Assembly: GCA_001695595.3 (NCBI GenBank)
Contig: MBPM02000003.1
Span: forward strand, 496,001 to 560,000
Reading direction: 5' to 3'
DNA from: Plasmopara viticola
Taxonomy: Eukaryota > Oomycota > Peronosporomycetes > Peronosporales > Peronosporaceae
Length of the DNA: 64,000 nucleotides
Shown here: positions 11,950 to 22,639 of the stretch, piece after piece
Position numbering within the stretch: position 1 is the stretch's first letter
Layout: each line of letters opens with the position of its first letter
Notes under the pieces: generated by a model
Told to the model about the DNA's origin: nothing
The model's database searches: none
Seen by the model: only the letters and a program-made list of their open reading frames with translations
Made by a program: the position numbers and the translations under genes

Positions 11950-14243
11950 GTCAAATCAGTCATGCTCGCAGCGCTGCATCTGCTTCTACAGCTTCTTCTT
12001 GCGTTGCAGGTGTAGATACAGCAGGTGCAAGTGCAGGTGCAGGTGCAGTTACAGCAGGTGCAGGTGCAGGTGTGAGCTGCAAAAATGGTTGCGATGCCGA
12101 GGATGTCGATGCCAGCACACGTCGTCGTTGCGATGCCGCAGGTTGTGACGCAGAATCACGTTTGGATTGGGACACGTGCGTGAATTGTGGCCTTGTTGCC
12201 GGCAGTTCCCGCACAAGTTACCTCCTTTTAGGTTCTCTCCGAAAACGTTCTCGACGTGCTCGAATGCAGGGAGATCTCGACGGGTGCTGTTGCTGTTGCG
12301 GTAGTCGTTGTTGCGGTTCAAAGCACCAGGAGGTCGGCCACGGCGGCGAACTCTGGCAGGGTCATGGATCTCATCGCTTGGTACTACCGCTAAATGTTGC
12401 AAAAACACGCGTTTCCGGTGATCCGAGGCATCTTCCAACTGTTCTGTCATGTGCTTGATCGCAGCAGCAACTTGGTTTTGCAAAGGAAGAACAGGAGCTG
12501 GAATTGCAGTCACTTTTGGTGGTTGTACTAACCACCAATGCTGATGGAAATCGTTTTAAGTCAACTGTACTCGAAATGAGCGAAAAGCATGCCTGCAAGA
12601 ATACCCAAGGGACGCCGAAAATATGCCTTGGCACGCTCGCAAACTAACATCAACAGGTGCATCAAAGTCATCGTCAACTGCCACTGGGTTGACGTTGATA
12701 TCGATATCGAGGAGGCCGCCGGCGCCCGCGTCACCATCAGCAACAACAATAGAGTCAGTATCAGAAGCAGCGTTAGCATCAGCGTCAGTTTAAAAGAGCC
12801 GCCGATACTGTTTGTAGCATAGTCGCAATCCAGCTACAGAGATCATTATCATGACCCGCGCAAATCGATGTCCAAAACGCATGTTTGCAACTGATCTTTC
12901 AACGTTATTCTGATGGCGGATGGCGCTGAGCTGGCCGTGGCATGCTAGCCGCAATGCTGTTTCCACGGAGAGAAGACCGCCCGTAGAGACTCCAAGCCAA
13001 GTCTTCAACGAGTGATGCGCAGACTCAACCCGGGAGGTGGTGACATGCCCGTAATGCCTAACACCATGAAAGAAACAAGACAAATCTCTTCTTGTGGATA
13101 AGCCAGGTAACTTCAACGTAACGCAACACAACGGCAGGATACTTCCCTCGCACCATGTCAAGCTGCGCGTTGTATTTGTCAATGTTGGACTTGCTGACAA
13201 GGCAATTCCAGTCCCTTGCGAATACATCGTATGTCTCGTTGTGCACAAAATACCGGCGAGTTCTAATCTTGAGATTTTTGTTGATAATCGATGGGAGACG
13301 GGAAATACAGCAGCAAGGGTGTTCGTCAGCGCCAGTTCGCGATCGGTAACAAATACAACATCATCGTTGTTGTTGCCGATTATGCCGTATCTATTGAAGA
13401 CGTTGCTGATATGCCTCATCGACCAGACATAACCATCCTCCCTCTCGGCGTTCATAAAGCAGTAGGCTAACGTAAATGTTTGGTTTGTGGAGGTGACACC
13501 AACGATATGCAGAAGAGATAGTCCGACTTTGTTCGTCTTGTACGTCGCGTCAATCAACCAAACCTGGCAAGCCGAGAACCTCTCGCAGATTTCTCTGGCG
13601 CAAGGTGATACAATCAGTAGATGGGACAGCTGCTGCTGGTAATCGAGCTGCGTAAAGTATGTTGCTGTAGACGAAAGGCCGTCAAGTAGAGCTTTTATTG
13701 GCTTACGACCCGCAAGGAAGCTAAGGCGTTCGGCCTGCCGCAAGTTGTAGATATCTATGGCCGTAATGGAGAAGTTGTCGTCCCGCAAGTCTGTAAACAA
13801 TTCTTGCGGGTTTGACGCGCTTGCGGAGGTCAGAAAGTACACCTTGGCGCTGCTCTTCTGTCAGTTGACGGCTTTCGGAATGTACCGATTTGTACGCGAA
13901 GGGTGGATGGTTGTGCTCTCCATGCTGTACCACGATTTTCCAGACAGTGCGCTCCTTATTGCTGTCGATTTTGAGCCGGAACAAACAGCCAGTGCTTCTA
14001 CTTGGTCTGATACGTTTACGGCTAGCTTCCGAGCTCCCAACACCGATGAAGGCAGGATTTTCTGTGACATGAGCATACAAGAACAATGTTCTTGACGTCG
14101 TCTGTTGTCGGATCGCTGTCGTAGTAGTACTTGTGTTTGACTGACACAATAAACCCCTCATCTCCGAGCTCCGTGTTTATAGCTTTGCGTGCGTCCTCGT
14201 GAGAGCTGAAGACACGCTAGCCAAGGATTTGCAGGGTGTTCAT
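11950..14243 (-). pseudogene. Broken MULE transposase (FAR1-like N-terminus)
   Basis: Remains of a Mutator-like transposase on the minus strand. In order there is a FAR1-type DNA-binding region (14243-13720: GDEGFIVSVKHKYYYDS, TGCLFRLKI, W-K-I-V-V then H-N-H), then the DDE-type core (LIDATYKTN near 13540, VFVTDRELAL near 13350, and SRVESAHHSLKTWL near 13020). An acidic linker follows, then a C-terminal RRRGRPPG basic motif and a CCHC knuckle CGNCRQQGHNSRTC near 12180-12220. Damage includes an in-frame TAG at codon 9 from the ATG at 14241-14243, frameshifts near 14095 and 13730, and a pair near 13260 and 13080 that shifts the core out of frame. Terminal inverted repeats were not found by eye, so element ends are approximate. 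It cannot encode an active transposase. Confidence 0.82.
12006..12073. repeat. GCAGGT hexanucleotide repeat
   Basis: Imperfect run of GCAGGT/GCAAGT/GCAGTT units inside the 3' part of the MULE pseudogene. On the minus strand it translates to a Pro-Ala-rich run in one frame and a His-Leu run in another, so the end of the transposase frame is uncertain here. Confidence 0.8.
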
Positions 14244-17200
14244 GGTGATGTTACTGCGAAAGAATACGTCACAGTTGCGTGGAAAGTCGCGGTTTTAACG
14301 TCGAAATGTAGTTTTGGGATAAGTTGCATCTGAGATTGGTGTAGCATATGAGAATTGATATCACGACTGAGAATAAACCCTTCAGCCAACCACAGAGAAG
14401 AAATGCCAATCAATTTAATTCATATAAACATCAGCGCCTGCCCTGTATCATTTCCCTGATTAAAATGTCTGCTAAAATATTTTTGTATGCGTGCTGATTT
14501 AATGACCGCTAGTTGTCCGCCTAGAGCCACCGCTCTTCAAGAAATGTTTTATACGGAGAAGCGGCCTTTTAGCATACGTTCCTGGCTTCATACAACACCC
14601 CTATAAGTTAGCTCTCCACCGATACTTGCACTTTTTTTACAGAAAAAAACACACTGAGATGTCTAGGATAAACAAGTCAGCGTCCACAAAAGAGAGAAGC
14701 TTTTTCAAAATGCCAAATGGTGGTCCAGCCACCGAAGAGGCCAGCGACAATACTTCCGGGCTAAAGGCTACAAATAAGCCTTAAGGCAATGAACCCAGCT
14801 CGGTTCTATTGTGTGAGATAAGCTGTGATGGGTGTTAGACTTTTCGTCAGCCTTATTGGTTATGCGAAAGGCTTCAAGCGTAAGCACAGAAAAGTCCATG
14901 GCAAATTGGAGCCTCTACTCATCCATTCTCTCACTAGTGATGGGGACCGAAATTATAAGAGCAAAGACAACTCAAGGTACACAATAAGGAAAGTTAAAGT
15001 CACCAGCACGGTGGGCTATGTGTTTCTCAACGTGCTAGATGCATAATTTCGCGCTTGTATACGCTACGTGAGAGCTATACTTAATCTCCTTGTAACGGGT
15101 CCGGTTAGATAGAAGTAGACTTTCTTAATAAGTGATGCTCAGTCATGCCATTTGGTAGTACGCTTAGCTGGCTTACGCACTGCAATGGCTTTGGAGACTA
15201 CTTCTCGGCATGTGCGAAAAGTCTTTGATTAAAAAAAAGAAGCCTTGCTTCATTTCGACCCCACAGCGGCTATGCGCGTGACATAGCGATTGAGCAAGAC
15301 ATACGGCTCCCAAGAATCTGGTAAAGCGGTATTTTGTTTTGCTTTATAAAAAGCCCAAGACACCTCCGAGAGTGTATAAAAAGCCCAAGACACCTCCGAG
15401 AGTGCCTCTCCTTATATTTGCGCCTCAATCTAAAGCACAGCTAGCCATAGAGGATGGCGATGATGCATCCCGCCTTGGCGTCGTGCCTAAGAAGAAGTTT
15501 TGCGTGCTAGAATGTGCGCGCTTAAAGTTGCTCTTAGGGTCCCCTATTAAAACCGCGGTTTCATCAGGGTGACTCCGAGCGTTTTGAGCCCTTATCGACA
15601 AATTAATTGTTAAGAGTACGTGACCCACAAAATACAATCGGATCGACCGACACGCGTCTTTGCACAAATGATCTGAGCCCGATTAGATGTCATTAATTAG
15701 CTCGTGAACAACCAAGTTATCGTATTTGGTAATACATGTTCGGACATCTTGTTTTCTCCCATCTTTGAATTGTAATCTATTTTGCTCATTCTTTGCGAAT
15801 GCATTCACTTCCTGGTCGTCATGAATAACTCAGTTGTTTTTTGCAAAGTCATATACCTGTATCGCAAGAGAATTAAGCTAAAAAAAGCGACCCTGTGGAA
15901 AATACTTAAAAGCCTCGCTCCCAATTTTAGGACCATTTTGGCTTTTGAGCTAGCAAAACGCAAGATATCTTATCTTGTTTTTATACAAATAAAGCTTTTA
16001 TTTGTGTGAACCGCATTGTCGACTGCTAACGCAACTGCTGATATTTGTTGGTCCACGAATATGACGCGTCAGTCTCCATACGGCGGATTGTGACTTCAAG
16101 CATATGGGTTACTCACCGTCTCTGCTCGTATGGTCTGCTGTCAGAAGTGACAAGCAAGGAGCAGTTTTTGCCAACACGCAGCAGTAAGTTGTAAGGCTTC
16201 AACCAATATTAATTAACCCGGAAGACTCTGGTATTTAAAATGTTCTAAAAAGTAATTTTGCTGATTATGTATTGGTGACACCAGAGCTGGTGTCAATATA
16301 TCATCTCGCTATGGCGACACAAAGCCTGTGTTGCCGCCAGCTTCAATGGCAAAGATAAAATTACATAATTTTAGCAGACTTCCAGTATCGGATGAGTAAT
16401 TCGCAGGTGTGATGGTCTGGCAGGTCTCAGAGCTCTTTACGATCCTGACCACACGATTCCACACGGGATCATAAATACGTAGTGGTAATCGGAAAATCTT
16501 TCTCTTTCGGTCTATATTGCCAGTAGCTCGAGCATCAGGTGCTTCGGAAGATATCATACTTCAAGTCAATAGCATGTGGAGCCTCGAATCGGTATGTAAG
16601 CGCCATTTCTGCCCAACAAATAAGCAGGATATCGACCGCCTTTTTTAAGTGCAGCTACGATCGCTGACAAGAGACAAGAGAGATAGTTACTCAAATTTGA
16701 CATATTTGCTTGCGATCGCCGATTGTGTAAAAGCCGTAATTTAGAATTGGCTTTGTGTTATGATGAATGTATTGCTTTAAACTCTACTCATATGAGTCTC
16801 GCCTGCGCAAAATTGCATCAGCATCAGATTTCCTTTGAACAAGAAAATTAGTTTTCGCAGAAATTGAACGTCTTGTTGAGAGAACGCATCTGTCGCCGTT
16901 CTTAAAAATATGCGGTCTGAATAAATTGTAAATGCTTAAATTCTAGAAGATGCATCTGAGCCTTTATCAGTATAAAAGTAACTACTTGTTGTGAACGGTC
17001 CAAGCTGTCTGTAGATCAAACCGATTTGCACTCATCGATTTAAAAAATCGCGCAGCTGGTTGCATATTCGGCAGTGCCGCAAACGTCGCCAAAAGAATTT
17101 GTCTCGTCCGACAGCGCAATAGACTCTGCCTGCTTAAGAGGTTCTCTGATGTAACATCCTGATTCTTGCTCTCCTGGCACATTCTTTAATCCAATAAAAG

Positions 17201-20200
17201 CTCTTGAGACCCGTATAGTTAGAACTCCCTTTTTGTAATTGGCTCAAACAAGGCCTTACAGCTTTCTTTGATTCTTTTGGGAGCATGGCACAGCCCAATC
17301 TTAATTATCTTTCCCTTTCTGGGGGGTGAGATAACACCGCATAGTAGCTTACGGAGCAGTCGAAAAATTGATCTCCCCTGCCATTTATCTAGGCTTTAAG
17401 CCCAAATGCAGTTCGACCGATGCCCTTTCACTTGCATTGAGTTCACTGAGCAATGCACGTACAAGATAATGCTGCATGTCATGAGTGACATGGTTGCTCA
17501 AAGTCAATACTGTATGCGCAAGGCTTTATCTAATGACACGTGAATAGTAGTACTCGTAATAGACATCTTTTGCTGCAGGTAGTAAACGACTTGACTGTGG
17601 CTGGCGTTCATTAAAAGCGTCAAACGGAGGCTTTGCAAATTGGCACCGAAACTTGTGTTCAAAAGTCGTCGATAAATGCATACGCTGGCCACTGTAAAAT
17701 GTATGCCTGCCTAAAAGCAAGGTGGCTACGGGAATGACCACGTAGCCTGCTGAGAAGCACCCGTTAAAACAGCCCTCGATAAATGTCATGTGGAACATAT
17801 TTGCTCAAAGTCGAGGCATCTTTGACTTCGCACTTTTGGTGTACGCCTGGAAATGCCAAGCATAGTATATTTATCTTCAAGTTTAGACATTGCCTTAAGC
17901 CCTTATAGTATAATAGCAACCCCATCAAATCAATAGTTTTCCTGCAAATTGACGAAGGTGATGCACTGTTAAATCGAAGTTCAGATTAATTACATAGTGT
18001 CATTAATTTTCAGGCTTAGTAATTGCCTCAGTGTACCGCTCAAACTGTAGCCGTTGCTGATTTAAGGCGACCCACTTTTTTGTCTAGCTGGACTGCCGTA
18101 GACAAAAGTAGGAACCACATCGATGGTATACATACTATACGTACATATGTGGAGCAGACGCTGCTCGCGATGAGAGTTGTTTGGTGGGTTTAACTTAAAC
18201 TGGGCAAAATGTCGTGCATCGACAGAGTCTTGCCATTTATGCCTTGGCTGAAAGCCTAACTTTCCGTTCATAACATTAGCCGAGTGCAGTCTTTGCAGAT
18301 ATCAAAAGTACGAGCAGTGGCTCTACCATCAACACGAAATTTAACTGACTAAGCCCCTTAGACTTACGCATATGATCAATTGTGATCGACTTGCGCACTA
18401 GATCATGTGGAAGGTATAAGTGTGCGAGCACGTAGACAGACGATCTAGTCGATCATGACGTGTAAAAAATACACAGCTCACATTATATTTTTTTTGATCA
18501 ACTTAGGAGAAGTCCCCAATTGATTAGTCATTACATGGCGGTGATAGGATCAGCAGAAAAAACATAGTGAGAGCAGGCTTGAGTATAGAACAATGACGAA
18601 TATATCTGGGACTACGCAAAGAGCAAAGAGTTATTTTGACCCAAAATTGATAACAGTAGCGTTTAGCGTTAAATGACAAATGTTCTCTGGACTACTGCTG
18701 TGGTTGGCGGTCAAAGTGCCCTTTAGCTAACAGAGATGTCATATGCTACGCACTCAGATTTAGCACTAGGCTAGAGTTGAACTACGTGACAGCCTCCGAT
18801 CACATCCATCGGCAACGATATTAGTCCAACATTGAAACCAGAAGGGATCATGCAGAGCTCAAAACTGCACATGGTCGATTGAATTGGCTCCTACCTGGAA
18901 AATTTTTACGCCCGTGAAGATAGTCCAACATGCACCACCATATCAAGAACCAACAGTGAAATTTAAGCAGCCCCGCTGACGGGTGCATAAGGTCAACTCT
19001 TAAGCAACCCTACACTTATATAGCACCCCATCTATTATATGGCTGTACGGGTGGAGTGTGTGATTGAGGTTTTCAAGAGCCACTCTATCGCGATGGTAAA
19101 CTCGCCTGGTGTTCTGCTACCTCGGTTTTCTTTCGTGAATCCTTTGAAGACAAGGAGGGGTGGACAAGCAAAACCAAAGATCAGACGAGGTATCATTATA
19201 CAATCGCCGATGATGAAGCTTCATCAAATAGATCCCTTTATCAAAAGACCGATGAGACGAGCTATGTCAACAGAATCAACCAGGAAGCCTGCTTAAAAAA
19301 AGCATCAATCTTCGTTTTATGCTATGCTGATGTTTACACCGTGGATCATTGTGCAAGTCGTGAATTCTAGTTAAAGCAAAGTCGAAGCAACCCACCAGAC
19401 ATCATTCCACCGACGCTAAAAATTGCCCAGGTAAATTAAAGGCATTGCGCATCAAACTAAAATTCCCAAAAGGCTTGGACGTAGAAGTTTGAGACGAAAT
19501 CACTTCAACATGGTTGGGCAGGATAATGGAAGTAGCATACGACCTCAAAAACTCATAATAATGCTGATAAAGAGCTGGGTGGAGAAAACTCGGTATCTAC
19601 GCATACAAAGGTCATCGACGGGACCCGTCACACTGATGCATGCAGCGATCATTATTCAAAACTAAGCATATACACAACTGTGTTGTGATTGGGCAAAAAT
19701 TCAAGAGGGCTTTAAGTCGCCTAAACAAATTTGTCTTGGTCTGGAAGTTGCGTGTGTAACCGATATAATCACAATCTATTTCTGGAAATGTAAAGCCGAA
19801 ATAGACAGATTTGTCGACAATTGATACGATGGTTTACGATCACTATACTTCTTAATGTCATCATACTTTGTCTAGCATTTATAGATTGCCAATGAGGGTT
19901 CGTGGATACCGCCAAATTCTTAATTAGCCTGAGTTTTAGCCGCTGGATTTCACTTGATTTTCAATTATCTGCAATGCAATAGCCGTTAATGATGATCTCT
20001 GACAAACCTACCCTCATTATCTATATTTTTAGTAAACCGTCTCTCTTTTTAAGAGCATGATACATTTACACCAAGCACATCGTTATTTATTGAATATCAG
20101 AAACATAGTACCATTCACAAACAGAGCAATGCGATACACTTGGCAAGTTTCCCTGAACATAATTTTGAAATTTGCTTTACATTCCTCAACAGTAAAATAG

Positions 20201-20639
20201 ATGTCGGTAATTAAATTTTACTAGACTTTGCGAGCGATTTGTCACAAGAAAATTAATGTCTTTTTCGTCGGTGGCAGAATTGAATTTTATATATTCAAGT
20301 GCGTGCTTCAACTCGGCCATATAATCAGTAACCGTTTAATGAATTAATTCGTCTGTTGTCATTTTATATGTATTAAATTTCGCGGCGGTGAACTTATTGT
20401 CACAAACGATGAAAGAACTCGTTTGGCGATTTCGATAAATACTGCATGACACTGATGATTTGTCTGTTATGGGCAAATCTGACGAACGCAGATCTGTCAA
20501 AAGGGCTAAATCGCCAATAGAACGAAATTCTTTCCTTTACCGTCAACGACATCAACATATGCGCACCCTATACATCATAAAGATATTTTTTTGCTTCTCC
20601 ATATAGTGAGTAACTTACATTACGAATGCTACTTGCGTG
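14244..20639. other. Long gene-free stretch with relics
   Basis: No supported gene. Several open frames of 60-90 codons exist (for example 16309-16557 and 17526-17798, minus strand), the latter with fairly protein-like composition (ARG/PHE-rich, GCFSAGYVVIPVATLLL hydrophobic segment), but no family is recognised and flanking sequence is full of stops. Probably decayed genes or transposons. Confidence 0.35.
15345..15404 (+). repeat. 30-bp perfect tandem duplication
   Basis: TATAAAAAGCCCAAGACACC followed by TCCGAGAGTG occurs twice back to back (15345-15374 and 15375-15404) with no mismatch, which implies a recent duplication. It lies in a 77-codon open frame of unknown significance. Confidence 0.9.
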
Positions 20640-20823
20640 CTCCCCCTTACCACCTTCGATGACCATCGGTCGCCTCTTCACTAGCTTGAGTCCACTTCGT
20701 CAGCCTTTTCAAAAGATGTAGGACGGTCTTTTGCATTTTTTGCACTAGAATTTCGGTAACAGCACCAACTGTGAAGAAAGTTCACAATGAAATTGTGCAG
20801 ATGAAGCAAAAGCAATACGTCCA

Positions 20824-21081
20824 TTAAAAAGTGGATTCGGGCAAGAGTATGTTGACTTTAACATTTATGTAGGTTGCCTGCAAGCTGAAAACTATCTTGA
20901 AGTATTCATAGCCATCGAATTTCCACGACGGCCACATCTTCTTAAACGCGATGTCGAGATTTTCTGACAAAATGCGATCAACGCTATCAACGTCCTCCAA
21001 CCACGCGCTCTTCGCCAAGTATAGCGTCATCAAGACTGGATCAAGGCTTGAGCGATTATTGACGCCTTTTTTTATTCGCAA
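20824..21081 (-). pseudogene. Crinkler (CRN) N-terminal fragment
   Basis: About 85 codons that align with the N-terminal domain of the Crinkler copy at 58.4 kb: KKGVNNR, then LYLAK (the LFLAK-type trafficking motif region), then AWLEDVDSVDRIL, then AFKKMWPSW. CRN proteins are secreted oomycete effectors that act inside host cells, usually in the nucleus. Upstream, the expected start of the domain is out of frame next to an A-run. Downstream the frame stops and no C-terminal effector domain is recognised. It is a decayed fragment, not a usable effector gene. Confidence 0.75.
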
Positions 21082-21519
21082 TAGTCATCTTCAGCGCAAT
21101 TTAAATTCATTCGACGGCTCTGTTTGAAAGTCTTACTCGATGCTCCCTTAAAATAATCAAATATAATATATCGCTGGCTCCACACTTTTGCGACCATCCA
21201 TTCCCATGATGACATTGCTCTACCCACACATAATCAGCCACCAACATACATTTAAGTGTAACTGAATGTATCGTTTGATTTCAATTGCCTCGACGTATGT
21301 CGCGATTTGAGTGCAAGATTAGCAGGTCATCAACGACACAGGGATAAAACCGATTGCGCTCCTTAGTGGTCATGTTGCCCGCATCCGAGAAGTTGCTACT
21401 GTGTGCGCAATTAAACGAGGGGTCCGCAATTGGTTGAATGGATAATTAAATTTGTTTAGCAAAGCGATCGAACAAGGCGAAGTAGCGCGGGATAGATGTT
21501 AGGCGAGGCAAAGAGAGGT

Positions 21520-21905
21520 GGTCAGTCAGCGGTAATAGCGTGAGAAGATTAAGGAAAAACAAACATGGATATGTATAAATCGAAAAATTGCTAAGCCGGT
21601 GAAGAGCTGTGCAGCATAATATGTCCTACTTTGATCAGACATTTACCGGTCGGTCGGTCAAGGGCATCAATTAAATTAAGCCAGTAAGCCGTATACCATG
21701 TGACAGAAAGTTGGTCAGTCAGTGGTGATAGCGTGAGAAGATTAAGTAAAAAAAATACATGGATATGTATAAAGCGAAGATTCGCTAAGCCGGTGAAGAG
21801 CTTTGCAGCATAATATGTCCTACTTTGCTTGATCAGACATTGACCGGTCGGTCGGTCAAGGGCTTCAGTTCAATTAAGCCAGTAAGCCGTATACCGTGTG
21901 ACAAG
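21520..21905 (+). repeat. 193-bp direct tandem duplication upstream of a gene
   Basis: Two head-to-tail units, 21520-21712 and 21713-21905, roughly 90% alike. Each contains GGTCAGTCAG, GCGTGAGAAGATTAAG, ACATGGATATGTATAAA, GCAGCATAATATGTCCTACT and ACCGGTCGGTCGGTCAAGGG, and ends AAGCCGTATACC. The array stops about 60 bp before the ATG at 21968, so it occupies the promoter region of that gene. The ACCGGTCGGTCGGT core is itself repetitive and could be a factor-binding site, which is inference. Confidence 0.88.
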
Positions 21906-21967
21906 AGGTAGATTTGTACGGTATACATATGTATAATGACAAAGTATTATTTTAGCATCCCGCGCTC

Positions 21968-22537
21968 ATGAATGCCATGCAGACGACGCCGGCCGAGCCT
22001 TTGACTGCCGAGCCTACGACCGCCAAGCGCACCGCGGAGCAATTTGACCAGGAATTTCAGCGCTACACAACCAAGCAGGTAAGGTCGCTATATCAAAATA
22101 ATACGATGCAGATTACATAAAGTATCCAAATATTATTGAAACAGACCGGTAAAAGCGCGCGTGCTGTAGCCCTCGCTCGTGCCGAGCTGGCCAAATACAA
22201 TGCGTTGATATTTCAAGACAAAAAACTAGAAGAAGCGGGTGTCAAGAAAGGTCGACTGTCTCCAGAGGTCCGCGCGGCCTACGAGAAGAAGATTCAGGGC
22301 ATTGAAAAGGCACTGGATACGTTTCACCTGTCTGTGGCAGGCTACAATCGTACAAAGGCGCTTTTGAGCTTTGCATTGCTTGTGGCCTTTGCACTCATGA
22401 TGTTCTTCCAACCGTGGGCAAAGCACTTTGAGGATCCCGAGGAGTTGACGTACGACGAGTACGATGCGCTTACGGAAGATGCGATCGATGGGCATATAGA
22501 AACCACAGAACCTGTCGGGCTCAGCGACGAGCTATAA
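21968..22537 (+). CDS. Small single-pass membrane protein, unknown function
   Basis: Two exons, 21968..22078 and 22145..22537, separated by a 66-nt GTAAGG...ACAG intron in phase 0, give 167 residues. The N-terminal third is Thr/Pro/Ala-rich, and residues about 25-105 are charged and helical (EQFDQEFQRY, ARAELAKYNALIF, YEKKIQGIEKALDTF). One transmembrane segment follows at about 115-133 (LLSFALLVAFALMMFF), then a short acidic tail. There is no signal peptide at the start, so a tail-proximal anchor with a cytosolic coiled coil is inferred. The first ATG was chosen, though the Met at codon 4 is also possible. It converges on the receptor-phosphatase gene with about 100 bp between stops. I do not recognise the family. 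Confidence 0.75.
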
Positions 22538-22639
22538 GTGACTTGTTGTACTCTTTTTTTTCTATAAAATGTACAATTGCACCTCTTCACGATGGCGTGA
22601 CTTCACTGCAGCACTGTACATATAGGAATTTGTTTTGCA

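Noticed and set aside
11853..12458. 201-codon plus-strand frame rich in Ala/Gly/Cys
   Set aside because: Antisense of the MULE pseudogene and its GCAGGT repeat. Its composition comes from the repeat.
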